Below are positions 52,018 to 61,500 of a stretch of DNA of 64,000 nt, in pieces. How positions within the stretch are numbered: the stretch's first letter is position 1; the number at the start of each line of letters is the position of its first letter. A program made the position numbers and the translations under genes. Under the pieces are notes generated by a model, which saw only the letters and a list, made by a program, of their open reading frames with translations, did no database searches and was not told the origin of the DNA. This DNA is from RGIG4576 sp045656705 (GTDB lineage Bacteria > Bacteroidota > Bacteroidia > Bacteroidales > Muribaculaceae), in assembly GCA_045656705.1 (NCBI GenBank), contig JAZORR010000036.1, forward strand, positions 10,664 to 74,663, written 5' to 3'.

Positions 52018-53313
52018 ATGAGAAAGATATTGTATGTATTTATATGTGCAATATTTTCGTTGTTCGCTTTGTCGCTATCGGCAAAGGAGCAAGTTGATTC
52101 GTGCAAGTCTGATACCTCTATCGTGACTCGTTCTAAGATTTACTATCCTGTAAATAAGGTTACTATCTACGAGAATTATATGAACAACCCTAAGGAACTG
52201 GAGCTGATAAAGCGTTATCTCGCTACATCTCCTCGCATAGATAGTATAACTATTCATTCTTATGCATCTCCTGAAGGACGATATAAGTTTAATAAATGGC
52301 TTGCCGAAGAGCGTGGTAAGACAGCAAAGCGTTATATCCTTTCGTTAGTGCCAAAATATCGCAATTTCTCCGATACTATCATACGCATTTCGCCTACAGC
52401 CGAAAACTGGGCAGGTATGCGCGAAGAGGTAGAGAAACTATATCATCGTGCCGACCGTGATGAGGTGCTTGCCATCATCGATATGAAGGGCATTAGCGAT
52501 CCTCATAAGAAGAATAAACTGAAATTATTGGACGATGGTGCTTCATGGCGTTATATTCTGAAGCATATTATGCCACAATTGCGTTATGCTACTTGGATTT
52601 CGGTGTGGCAACAACCAGACAAACCTATTCCTACACCACAAATCAAGAAATTGAGTCTTGATATGCCTGCACTAATGCCTCCAATGGATAGAGTGCCTTC
52701 ATTCCCATTGCCGAAAAAGCCTGTGCAAGAGGATGTGAAGACTATTTTGGCGTTGAAGAGCAATTTGCTATATGATGCAGTGTCTTGGCTTAACTTTTCA
52801 ATCGAAGTGCCATTTGCAGGCGATAAATTCTCGGCATTGTATTATCATCAGTTCCCTTGGTGGACATGGGGACAAAGCGACAATGAATATTGTGTGCGTT
52901 TCCTAAGCATTGGTGGTGAAGGTAGATGGTGGTTTAAGCCTCAGCCTCGTCCTGCTACTGAGAAATTGAAAAAACGCGATCGCCTTGTAGGTCATTTCAT
53001 CGGCATATATGGCGAATCGGGAAAATATGACTTCGAGCGTAAGAGAGACATCTGTTATCAAGGTGAATTTTGGAGTGCTGGCTTGAGTTATGGCTATTCT
53101 ATGCCTATCTCTAAGCATTTGAATCTTGAACTATCACTATCGGCAGGTTATGCATCGATAGCACACCGTGGTTACACACCATCGCCAGATTATTCGATCC
53201 TATGGCGTGACTACGACAAGATAGGACGCTGGCACTACCTTGGTCTCACCAAGGCACAAGTGACGCTTGTGATACCTATCAGAATGAAGGTGAAGAAAGG
53301 AGGTGGGCAATGA
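52018..53313 (+). CDS. DUF3575-type outer-membrane protein with OmpA-like domain
   Basis: 431 residues with signal peptide (MRKILYVFICAIFSLFALSLSA). Residues about 38-130 look OmpA-like (IDSITIHSYASPEGRYKFNKWLAEERGKTAKRYI, with the N..L...R pattern of peptidoglycan-binding domains). From about 245 a DUF3575-type barrel begins (ALKSNLLYDAVSWLNFSIEVPF) and runs to the C-terminus, with FIGIYGESGKYDFE and YQGEFWSAGLSYGYSMPISKH. The order is reversed relative to OmpA. Such proteins often start pilus loci in Bacteroidetes; a role in anchoring or assembly is inferred. It overlaps the next gene by ATGA. Confidence 0.8.
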   Translation: MRKILYVFICAIFSLFALSLSAKEQVDSCKSDTSIVTRSKIYYPVNKVTIYENYMNNPKELELIKRYLATSPRIDSITIHSYASPEGRYKFNKWLAEERGKTAKRYILSLVPKYRNFSDTIIRISPTAENWAGMREEVEKLYHRADRDEVLAIIDMKGISDPHKKNKLKLLDDGASWRYILKHIMPQLRYATWISVWQQPDKPIPTPQIKKLSLDMPALMPPMDRVPSFPLPKKPVQEDVKTILALKSNLLYDAVSWLNFSIEVPFAGDKFSALYYHQFPWWTWGQSDNEYCVRFLSIGGEGRWWFKPQPRPATEKLKKRDRLVGHFIGIYGESGKYDFERKRDICYQGEFWSAGLSYGYSMPISKHLNLELSLSAGYASIAHRGYTPSPDYSILWRDYDKIGRWHYLGLTKAQVTLVIPIRMKVKKGGGQ

Positions 53314-54368
53314 AGCGAGTGATGCCACTGCTGTGTTTCACACTACTCACTTTGGTGCTGATATCATGTGAGCATCGTATCCTTGAAGATCCTTACAACG
53401 GACACTATGTGAGAGTGTACGTAGATGAGCATATCAAGAATGTGACATACGGATTTTATAGCGATCAGCGCAAACGACCTGAATACGAGCGTCCCCGTGT
53501 GCTTCGTGCAGTGTTGGCCGATCCTATCACCAACAAAGTGGTATCGGAACGCTACCTACAAACTTATGGTGAAGATGAGCGAGGATATTATATCGATGGA
53601 TATATGGCAGCCGAAGCCGGACAATATAACCTTATGGTGTATAACTTCGGTACTCCACGCACAAAATTGCGTAACGAAAACGATTACACAGCAATAGAAA
53701 GTTACACATCACCTATTGATGACAGATTGTTTCAATATTTCCCTACTATGGAGGGCGAATTGGATAAGAAAAATGTGAGATATTGTCCCGACCATTTGTT
53801 TCTTACAACATGCGAGCGAGTGACTGTGCCAAAGAGTCTAAATATCGACACATTACGCACACACGGTGGCGACTTTTTTACGGCAAATTCGGTGGTGAAG
53901 AGTTACTACTTGCAAGTGCGTATCAAGGGATTTGAACATGTGGTATCGGCAGTGTCGCTTTTGAGTGGTATGGCAGGTGCGAAAACTCTATACAACAGAG
54001 AGATGGTGGCAAGTGATCCCGTGAGTGTGTTCTTTGACTTGGATTATACCGATGTGGGGCGTACAAATGTAACACCAAAGGGGACAACTACCCAAACTGC
54101 TGTTCTCTATACTACATTCAATACCTTCGGTAAATTACCAGAGGAACAGAGTTTGTTCCACCTAAATTTTGAGTTTAAACGCACCGATGGTAGTACGCAG
54201 GTAGAAAGTATCGATATCACATCAATGTTTGATGAACCCCTTGTGGTGAACGAGCAGTGGATATTGATAGAAAAAGAGATAGAAATTGAAGCTCCAATCG
54301 GAGGTGGAGGTGGATTGACACCGGGCGTTGATGAATGGGCTGATATATGGGCAGATATACAATTGTAA
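53310..54368 (+). CDS. DUF5119-type lipoprotein, probable pilus anchor
   Basis: 352 residues. Lipoprotein signal with lipobox LISC (Cys near residue 20). I assign DUF5119 from the pattern GHYVRVYVDEHIKNVTYGFYSD, AEAGQYNLMVYNFGTPRTKLRNEND, and YLQVRIKGFEHVVSAVSLLSGMAG, which recalls Mfa2/FimB-type anchor proteins. Unlike the following subunits it has no Arg-Ala site after the lipobox, as expected for a subunit that stays lipid-anchored. It ends in a Gly-rich hinge and an acidic Trp-containing tail. Role as the outer-membrane anchor and polymerisation terminator is inferred. Confidence 0.7.
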   Translation: MKRVMPLLCFTLLTLVLISCEHRILEDPYNGHYVRVYVDEHIKNVTYGFYSDQRKRPEYERPRVLRAVLADPITNKVVSERYLQTYGEDERGYYIDGYMAAEAGQYNLMVYNFGTPRTKLRNENDYTAIESYTSPIDDRLFQYFPTMEGELDKKNVRYCPDHLFLTTCERVTVPKSLNIDTLRTHGGDFFTANSVVKSYYLQVRIKGFEHVVSAVSLLSGMAGAKTLYNREMVASDPVSVFFDLDYTDVGRTNVTPKGTTTQTAVLYTTFNTFGKLPEEQSLFHLNFEFKRTDGSTQVESIDITSMFDEPLVVNEQWILIEKEIEIEAPIGGGGGLTPGVDEWADIWADIQL

Positions 54369-54381
54369 AGAACTAAAACAT

Positions 54382-54436
54382 ATAAAAAACAATAAAAAAC
54401 AAAAAAAACAAAAAAAACAAAAAAAACAAAAAAAAC
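54382..54436 (+). repeat. A8C tandem repeat in the major pilin leader
   Basis: Four exact 9-bp units (AAAAAAAAC) at 54401-54436, preceded by two degenerate units (ATAAAAAAC and AATAAAAAAC, 54382-54400). It lies between the stop of the anchor gene and the ATG of the pilin at 54483. Such a tract is prone to slipped-strand change. Confidence 0.85.
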
Positions 54437-54482
54437 AAATTAATTATTAAACATTTAGTATTAACCCAAAATTTTCAAAAAA

Positions 54483-55649
54483 ATGAAGAAAGTTTTATTA
54501 TTTGCGGCTGTAGCAAGTGTGGCACTTGCAAGCTGTGTAAGTGAAGAGGTGACTAACCCTGCACAAAAGAGCAAAATCACATTTGACTCTCCTGTATTGT
54601 ATGGTAAAGTAAACTCAAGAGCAAACGTTTTTGGTGAAATCAGTGCACACGAATATGGTGGTAGTACTTATACATATCCAAGAACTGAAAACTTCCAAAT
54701 CTATGCAGTATCTCACGAAGGTGACTTCGCAGGTTGGGCAAGTGCTACTCCTGCTGCGTTCAACAACGATACAATCTGTTATGATATAAATGTAGATGGT
54801 TGGGCTCCTAAAACTCAAGGTGGTGGTTATTATTACTGGGAAAATGGCAAGAAGATGTCTTTCGCTGCTAGCTCTCCTGCTAATTTGGCTGTAGAAGGTG
54901 TAACTCGCACTTATGGTGCTAAAGGTTTGACTATCAGTGGTTTCGAAGTAAATGCTGATCCTGTTAAGCAATACGACCTATTGTTCAGTACTCGTTCTTG
55001 CAACAATACTTCAGCAAATATGCAACACGGTGCTGGTGCATATAGTGGTGTGCCTGTGAAATTCCAACACGCACTTTCTTCTATCCGTTTCTCTCTAAGA
55101 AACACTTCAAACGAAGAAGTGATTTTGACAGGTATCGAAATTGATGGTGTGAAGTATAAAGGTGAGTTCAATGAAAACATAACTGAAGGTGATGATAAGA
55201 CTTTGTATCAAAGAGGTGAAAATGTGAATCCAGCTTGGACTACTGATGCTGAATTGGTGGCTAATCCTTATGTAGCATTCTCTGGTTCTGTTAAGTTCCT
55301 TTATGAAGCTCAATATGTATCTCAATTGATCCTTGGTGAAGGCAATTCTGGTACAGTACATAATTTGCTTCTAATGCCTCAAGAATTGACAGATGACGCT
55401 ACAGTAACTGTACACTATACAGTAAACGGTAATGCAAATACTAAGGTTGTGAACTTGAAGGGTTTGAACTCTGTAAAGAACATTGATACAGATCAAGCAG
55501 AATATACTCCTATCAATGCATGGGAAATCGGTAAGCGTTATACTTACAGATTGTTCTATAGCTCAGAAACAGCTAAGAAGGATATGATCTACTTCGCACC
55601 ATCTACTGAACAATGGGAAGACGTAGACGTAATCGTTGTAGCTCTATAA
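54483..55649 (+). CDS. Fimbrillin family protein, probable major (stalk) pilin
   Basis: 388 residues. Signal and lipobox ALASC (C18). Fimbrillin features: a first domain with YTYPRTENFQIYAVSHEGDFAGW, the KFQHALSSIRFSLRN segment typical of Mfa-like/fimbrillin-like proteins (residues about 200-215), and a C-terminal INAWEIGKRYTYRLFYS. R46-A47 (NSRA) lies 28 residues after the lipidated Cys, the same numbering as the Arg46-Ala47 cleavage site of P. gingivalis FimA. Codon use is biased toward that of highly expressed genes here, unlike the next three genes, which suggests it is the abundant subunit. Unit order and hairpin downstream support this. Confidence 0.82.
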   Translation: MKKVLLFAAVASVALASCVSEEVTNPAQKSKITFDSPVLYGKVNSRANVFGEISAHEYGGSTYTYPRTENFQIYAVSHEGDFAGWASATPAAFNNDTICYDINVDGWAPKTQGGGYYYWENGKKMSFAASSPANLAVEGVTRTYGAKGLTISGFEVNADPVKQYDLLFSTRSCNNTSANMQHGAGAYSGVPVKFQHALSSIRFSLRNTSNEEVILTGIEIDGVKYKGEFNENITEGDDKTLYQRGENVNPAWTTDAELVANPYVAFSGSVKFLYEAQYVSQLILGEGNSGTVHNLLLMPQELTDDATVTVHYTVNGNANTKVVNLKGLNSVKNIDTDQAEYTPINAWEIGKRYTYRLFYSSETAKKDMIYFAPSTEQWEDVDVIVVAL

Positions 55650-55660
55650 TGCATTAAGGG

Positions 55661-55703
55661 TTTTATCATCATCGACCGAGTTATTCGGTTGATGATGATA
55701 AAA
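55661..55703 (+). terminator. Strong hairpin after the major pilin gene
   Basis: TTTTATCATCATC (55661-55673) pairs with GATGATGATAAAA (55691-55703), and CCGA/TCGG continues it, giving a 19-bp stem with one G-U pair. A run of eight T begins 7 nt downstream. It would end most transcripts after the pilin, with read-through to the minor subunits. Confidence 0.8.
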
Positions 55704-55739
55704 TCTCATTTTTTTTCTTGAAAGTAAACAGATTTATTT

Positions 55740-56885
55740 ATGAAATTGAATTTTCTATCAAAGCGTAATATACTTGGAATAGGTACTTTGCTACTTATGG
55801 TTATGCCTTCGTGCATTAGCACTCAAAAGGATGAGCCAAAAGTGGATAGCAATGACTATATCACATGGGATGTGGTGGCCGAAGGTGCTATGCAAGGTCG
55901 TGCTTTGGTGGAAAATGATACACATTTGCAAGAGGCTTGCTCATCGCGTAAGGCTATAGGAATATGGTCGGCCTACGAACTTGATGGCGAAGTAACTGAG
56001 AATGTGCTTGGTAATGAATATGGCGATGTGGCCCTCATGTATCAAGTAAACACTGAGTGGGACAACTATATGTGGTGGACCTACGCCCAAGAGGCATCTA
56101 AGTGGGTGTATGGTGCAAAATATACATTCAACGCATATTTCCCTATGAGTGTGGTGAATGAAATTAGTTCGTCGAATGTGTCTACCTTCGTGATAGAATA
56201 CAATAGCGAACGCTACCAAGAAGATTTGATGACGGCTTATGCATTTGTGGATACAAAAGCACCTTCTTTCAGAGCAGGAGTGCCTGTGAAACTGAAGATG
56301 CTTCACACATTGGCTGCTTTGAAATTTCAATTCTCGTTTATCAACGAGGATAATACTACTTTCGATGATTCTGATGCTATTACTGCCTTTTGGCTCGAAA
56401 ATACTCTTATGGGTAGAGGTGTGGCAACGACAGGTGTATTGGCATTTGGAACAATCGACGAAAATGGCGTAATGAACGGCGAACATATTCATTGGTATCC
56501 TGAATATTATCCCGAACCATCTACTGCGTCAAACACAAAGAAAATTTATGCTTGGGAAGATGCTAATGGCGTGACCTTTAGCTCTACCACTACAGGTCGC
56601 AACATAGCTGTGGCTTATAGCACAGATAGCGACGGAAAACAAAAATATGCCGTAAACAATGGCTGGATTTTAACTATTCCACAAGAAACAGATGGCACGG
56701 CTCAAATTTGCTTTAAGTTGAAAAATACAGGCGATTTGGTACACCATGTGTCACTACCCACTACCACCTATGAGGCTGGTAAAAGATATACTTACGACAT
56801 AAGATTCAGTCAAACGAATGTGACTGTGTCGTTGAAGATTGCAGCGTGGAATGAATTGAAATCTACACAAGATATACCATTATAA
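55740..56885 (+). CDS. Fimbrillin-like lipoprotein, accessory pilus subunit
   Basis: 381 residues. Lipobox MPSC (C25) and a cleavage-type site GRA with R54, 29 residues on. The middle has VPVKLKMLHTLAALKFQFSF, matching the pilin segment VKFQHALSSIRFS, and the end LPTTTYEAGKRYTYDIRFSQTNVTVSLKIAAWNEL matches the pilin ending EIGKRYTYRLFYS. These motifs place it in the same superfamily. It is probably a minor subunit added at the pilus base or tip. It lies 11 bp before the next gene. Confidence 0.75.
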   Translation: MKLNFLSKRNILGIGTLLLMVMPSCISTQKDEPKVDSNDYITWDVVAEGAMQGRALVENDTHLQEACSSRKAIGIWSAYELDGEVTENVLGNEYGDVALMYQVNTEWDNYMWWTYAQEASKWVYGAKYTFNAYFPMSVVNEISSSNVSTFVIEYNSERYQEDLMTAYAFVDTKAPSFRAGVPVKLKMLHTLAALKFQFSFINEDNTTFDDSDAITAFWLENTLMGRGVATTGVLAFGTIDENGVMNGEHIHWYPEYYPEPSTASNTKKIYAWEDANGVTFSSTTTGRNIAVAYSTDSDGKQKYAVNNGWILTIPQETDGTAQICFKLKNTGDLVHHVSLPTTTYEAGKRYTYDIRFSQTNVTVSLKIAAWNELKSTQDIPL

Positions 56886-56895
56886 ACATAGATAA

Positions 56896-58500
56896 ATGAA
56901 GATAACACCATACATATTATTAAGTATCATACTCACATTATTTGCAAGTTGTGTGCAACAAGCAGATGTGGAGCAAGGTGATGTGGCTGAGCTTTCGTTC
57001 AAATTGCTCACAGTGGGCGATGACGAGTCGCGTGGCAATGTGACCGATTACCCATCTTCTCCAGTACAATGGTCGCAAGCCGAGCGTGCCGTAGACGGAA
57101 GATATATGTATACTGTGTCGGTGTATATCATAGATAATAATAAGCGAATAGTGGCTTCGCAAGAAAATATACAGGTGCCTGATCAGGCCGAAGAAGTGGT
57201 GGTGACTTTCGATAAGAGTTACAACCTGAAAAGAGGTTTGTACACTATTATGGCTGTGGCAAATAATGCAAGTCACACTATAAATGGCACTACCTATGCA
57301 TCTGGACTTACTAAGGCTTGGAGTGCTACCGACTACAATGCCTTGATGAACAATAAGATTATGGGTAATACCACCCACAATGTGAGCCCTAAGGATATGG
57401 TGCAACCACTATCGATGATGAAAGAGGTGGAATTGCACGCAGGGAAAAATGCTATTGATGGCGAGCTTGTACGCACTTTTGCAAGATTGCGTATTGAGGT
57501 GAAAAATAATAGTGGTCTTGCCGATTTGAAGGTAAATAGTTTGTCGTTCAGTAGCAATTTTACTCAAATGCAAGCCTATGTGTTTGACGACGGAACAGAT
57601 AGAAAGTATTTCGATCCTAAGGGCGCTCCGTTTGCCACTTCGTCGTATGCACTTCAACCATTTGCCCTCGATGCGGGAAGTGATGCGAAATCGATAGCTG
57701 CAAGAAGTTCGGGTGTAGTATTTGATAGTTACTTGCTTGAGAGTAAGATTTCGGCAAACGAAAACTATACTTATACGCTTGGTCTTAAATACGAAAATGT
57801 CTCAGCTCAAACCATATCATTTAAACCCAATTGGAGTTCATATATAGGGCAAACAAGTGGATTGTCGGTGGGTGCTGAAAGCTATTTCTTGATTTATAAT
57901 ACTATTAATAATACTAAATATTATCTCAGTGCTGGTTCATCTACGGTAACTACAGCTCAATTAAGCCAAAGCAGTACCACAGTGAGCACAAGCCATGTGT
58001 GGCAACTGATTTCGGCGGGAAATAATCAGTATTATATAAAGAATGTGGAAACCGGATTGTATATGCAATCGCCGGGAAATAGTTCGATATCGTTAGGTGC
58101 ATCTCCTGTGGCTTTTACTTTTGAAACAAAAGAATCGGGTTACTCATGGTATAAGTATTATTATATAGCGATAAAAAGCAATAATAGATATATTAAAGTA
58201 GAAACTAATGGTAGTGTGACGAGTGCTAACAATAGCAATAGTAACACTATGTATTTCAGAATGAATGTTGTAAATAAGGAATCTACTTCTACTGGCGAAG
58301 GTAATACTATTACTTATAATTCTCCAATTATACTCACTACTATCGACCCTGTGACTCAACAATCGTCGCTTACAAAGGCTATCAAGCGAAATGATTTCAT
58401 AAATGTGCTTGTGACCGTGAGTTATAACCCTTACTCGGGCAAATTTGAATTCTTTGTAGAAGGCTGGAATGAAGGTAGTGGCAGTGTGGAATTTGAATAA
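56896..58500 (+). CDS. Fimbrillin-like accessory subunit with lectin-like insertion
   Basis: 534 residues. Lipobox FASC (C19), cleavage-type site SRG with R46. The first 320 residues fit a Mfa-like fold (GRYMYTVSVYIIDNNKRIVAS, VELHAGKNAIDGELVRTFARLRIEVKN). Residues about 328-460 interrupt it with three repeated units: YFLIYNTINNTKYYLSAG, VWQLISAGNNQYYIKNVETGLYMQS, and YYIAIKSNNRYIKVE. This spacing resembles a ricin-type beta-trefoil. After it the fimbrillin-like ending resumes (NDFINVLVTVSYNPYSGKFEFFVEGW). A glycan-binding minor pilin is likely but inferred. It ends 10 bp before the next start. Confidence 0.7.
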   Translation: MKITPYILLSIILTLFASCVQQADVEQGDVAELSFKLLTVGDDESRGNVTDYPSSPVQWSQAERAVDGRYMYTVSVYIIDNNKRIVASQENIQVPDQAEEVVVTFDKSYNLKRGLYTIMAVANNASHTINGTTYASGLTKAWSATDYNALMNNKIMGNTTHNVSPKDMVQPLSMMKEVELHAGKNAIDGELVRTFARLRIEVKNNSGLADLKVNSLSFSSNFTQMQAYVFDDGTDRKYFDPKGAPFATSSYALQPFALDAGSDAKSIAARSSGVVFDSYLLESKISANENYTYTLGLKYENVSAQTISFKPNWSSYIGQTSGLSVGAESYFLIYNTINNTKYYLSAGSSTVTTAQLSQSSTTVSTSHVWQLISAGNNQYYIKNVETGLYMQSPGNSSISLGASPVAFTFETKESGYSWYKYYYIAIKSNNRYIKVETNGSVTSANNSNSNTMYFRMNVVNKESTSTGEGNTITYNSPIILTTIDPVTQQSSLTKAIKRNDFINVLVTVSYNPYSGKFEFFVEGWNEGSGSVEFE

Positions 58501-58510
58501 GAAACTATAT

Positions 58511-61500
58511 ATGAAGCATATATTAATATATATATTAGGTGTGTTCTTGTCGGTGGCATTTCTTGCTTGTACCGATGACGATTTTGTTTTGCAAAGCACT
58601 GTAGGAGATAAGGAAGTGTGGGCAAAATTGGAATTTGGACATGACGATTTTGAGGATATAGATGTAAGTTCTCGTGCTACGCTGAATGAAATAGCAGAAT
58701 CGAGAGTGGAAAACTTGTTTGTCTATATTTTTGACAATACAGGTAAGCGTGTGTATTCTCACTTCTATGACAATAACAATAAGGTGCAGACCATACCTAA
58801 TACTGTGGGTAACTATTGGACTGTATCAAACCGCACTTCAACCAATGACAACGACACTCAAGGTGAGGTGATGATAAAATCGCCAACACTACAAGGTGGT
58901 AGCATATATATGGTGGCAAATCTTAATGCCGACCAATTGAATATCTCAGCCGACCAATTGAATATGGTGGAAACACTTGAGGAATTGGAATCGCTTACTA
59001 TTACACTAAATCAGGAAATCACTTCGCGTACGGGTTGTTTCTTGATGACTGGTAGTGTGGAAGGTATTACAATCAATGAAAATGGCAAAATTATTAAAAA
59101 TAATGCCAATGTGCGTGTGCCTTTGGTGAGATTGGATGCAAAGGTGACCGTGAAAGTGATTGTAGGCGAAGCGAAAGAGAGTAATCAATTGATGAAGGAT
59201 TTCATTCCAGAATCGTGGCAAGTGATGCGTATGCCTAAGGGAACACGCTTGCTTGATACAGGCGAAGGTGTGGACCAACTTGGATTCTTTGATAGCGAAG
59301 AAGTGCAATTCGAAACCGACTTGGGAGGAGAAAAGAGTTTCTCGTTCTACACACTTGAGAACAGAAAAGACAGTCAAGGTCTCACTACCTATAACGAACG
59401 CGAGAAACGCTGGAAAAAGGATAATGGCTCATACGACTATGCCAAAGGTGTATGGGAAAATGTATCAGACGATGCCACTTATCTTGTAATCAAGGGTAAG
59501 GTGCAGATGGAAGTGGATACCGACGACGAGTTTGCTATGCAGTATCTCGAAGCCGATGTCACCTATTTCGTGCATTTGGGAAACTTTGGCGATAGCAAAG
59601 GTGGTGGCAACTATAATAATTTTACAGTAAATCGTAACACTCATTATACTTACACTATTACCGTGAGAGGTGTGAAAAATATTGAGATTGAGGTGACCGA
59701 TGATAAGGAAAATCAATCGGGTGCGATAGGCGATGTGTATATGTCGCGTGAGGAAATTTTTACCTACGATGCTCACTACGGACAGCGTGTGTATCGCATA
59801 GATGCAGAGTTAATTCGTGAAAACACCATCACTTGGTATGTGAAAACACCGTTTAGTGAAGGTACGCCAGGGATGGAAAGTGGAACTGAAATTCCTAACT
59901 TAGACTACAAGTGGGTGTGGTTTATGGTGAACGACATAGAAGCTAACGGTTCGTACTCGAAGAAAAATAAGTGGTATCCTGGCGATAAATACCAGGCTGA
60001 GAACTTGGATGCGAATGATAGGTTGATGAATGTGGTGGAATTTGTGCAATTTATCAAAGAAGAAAAGATAAAGTGGGATAATGCTGCACCAGCCGACAAA
60101 AACGTTGTGAGTGCATTCCGCCGTGATGCTAATGGAAAAGACTGCATATATGTAACAGTGTTTGTGGATGAGTATTTCTACGAAGCAAATCCTCTTAACG
60201 AAGATATAAAGCCACAAGATTTGTGGAAGCAATTTGTGAACAAACCAAACCGTCTGCTTCACATCCTATGTGATAGTAAGGTGAGCAAGGATGGCGATAG
60301 TTCGGTAACCAATAGTGTAATCACAGTGCGTCAGCGTTCGATTCAAACACCTTATAACATCCAAAAGGATGGTCTCGTGACAGCGTGGGGTAGTGAGTCG
60401 GAAGATGAATTCATAAATAGTCACCTATATTTCTACAAGAGTAGCGAAAATATGTACACCACTGCAGGCAACGACCAAACGCTGAATATGGGAAAAATGG
60501 GCGATGCTTCTGAAGTGAACGGATTATATAACTCGGTGAAGATGTGGGGTATCAAGCCGGGTTCTACAAGGTGGGACACTTATCTTGATTATAATAGAGA
60601 AAACGATCATAAAGTGACAATAAGTGGTAGTAGCGTGAATGCTTATTTCTTGAAGGATAATAATGTGACTTTGCGTTATTCCACTCTTATGCGAAACCGT
60701 GACAATAATGGTAACGGAGTCATCGATGCCGATGAGTTGAGGTGGTATGTAGCTTCGCTAAACCAATTGTATGACTTGTATATCGGTCAACAGGGTATCA
60801 ACGTTGAGGCCTACCTATACACTGCTGAAATGGCGGCACAACCAAATCAGGCATACAATTCGGGCCCTTATCAAGGTGCGTATAAGTGGCGTAATCACGT
60901 GATATGTAGCACCTGGAAAGATGGTAATAGCAGTGCTCAGCCTCAAGTGCTTTGGGCTGAAGAAGGTATCTCGATTGGTGGATACTTCGACCGTTACGGA
61001 AAATATGCACCGCTTTCGGCGCGCACGGTTCGCAATCTTGGTGTGCCATCTCCAGCTTATTCTACTGAGGGCACTGAAGGTGTGGGTTACCCAGAACCTC
61101 TTGTTAATTTGATGGATAATGGCAACGGAGGATACATTTTCGACTTGACCAATATCAACGAGAAGTCGTTGCGTTACTACACATCACGCGAATTGGAGCT
61201 TGGTGACGAAAATGCCGAAATGAGCCGCGTGTATTATGGGTTTGAAACAGGTCCTACAGTGTCTCGAACTGCTAATCACGGGTATACAAATAACTTAGGT
61301 AACTATCAATCGCTAATCGATGCTCTTGAATCGGGTGCAGAAACTGGATGTGATACACAAAATGGTTATCGTGTGCCAAATGTGCGTGAAGGTGCGTTGA
61401 TGGCACTATATTGCCCAAGTTCGTGGTGGAATTATGGCTATACTATGGTGAGCACCTGGTATTCTAATGGCGACGTGGTGACGCGAGGCAACGGACACGA

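Noticed and set aside
54382..54436. CRISPR-like array
   Set aside because: The 9-bp A8C units have no spacers; this is a simple tandem repeat.
58469..58510. 14-residue extension of the tip-like protein
   Set aside because: It lies inside the preceding gene; the ATG at 58511 gives a proper lipoprotein signal.
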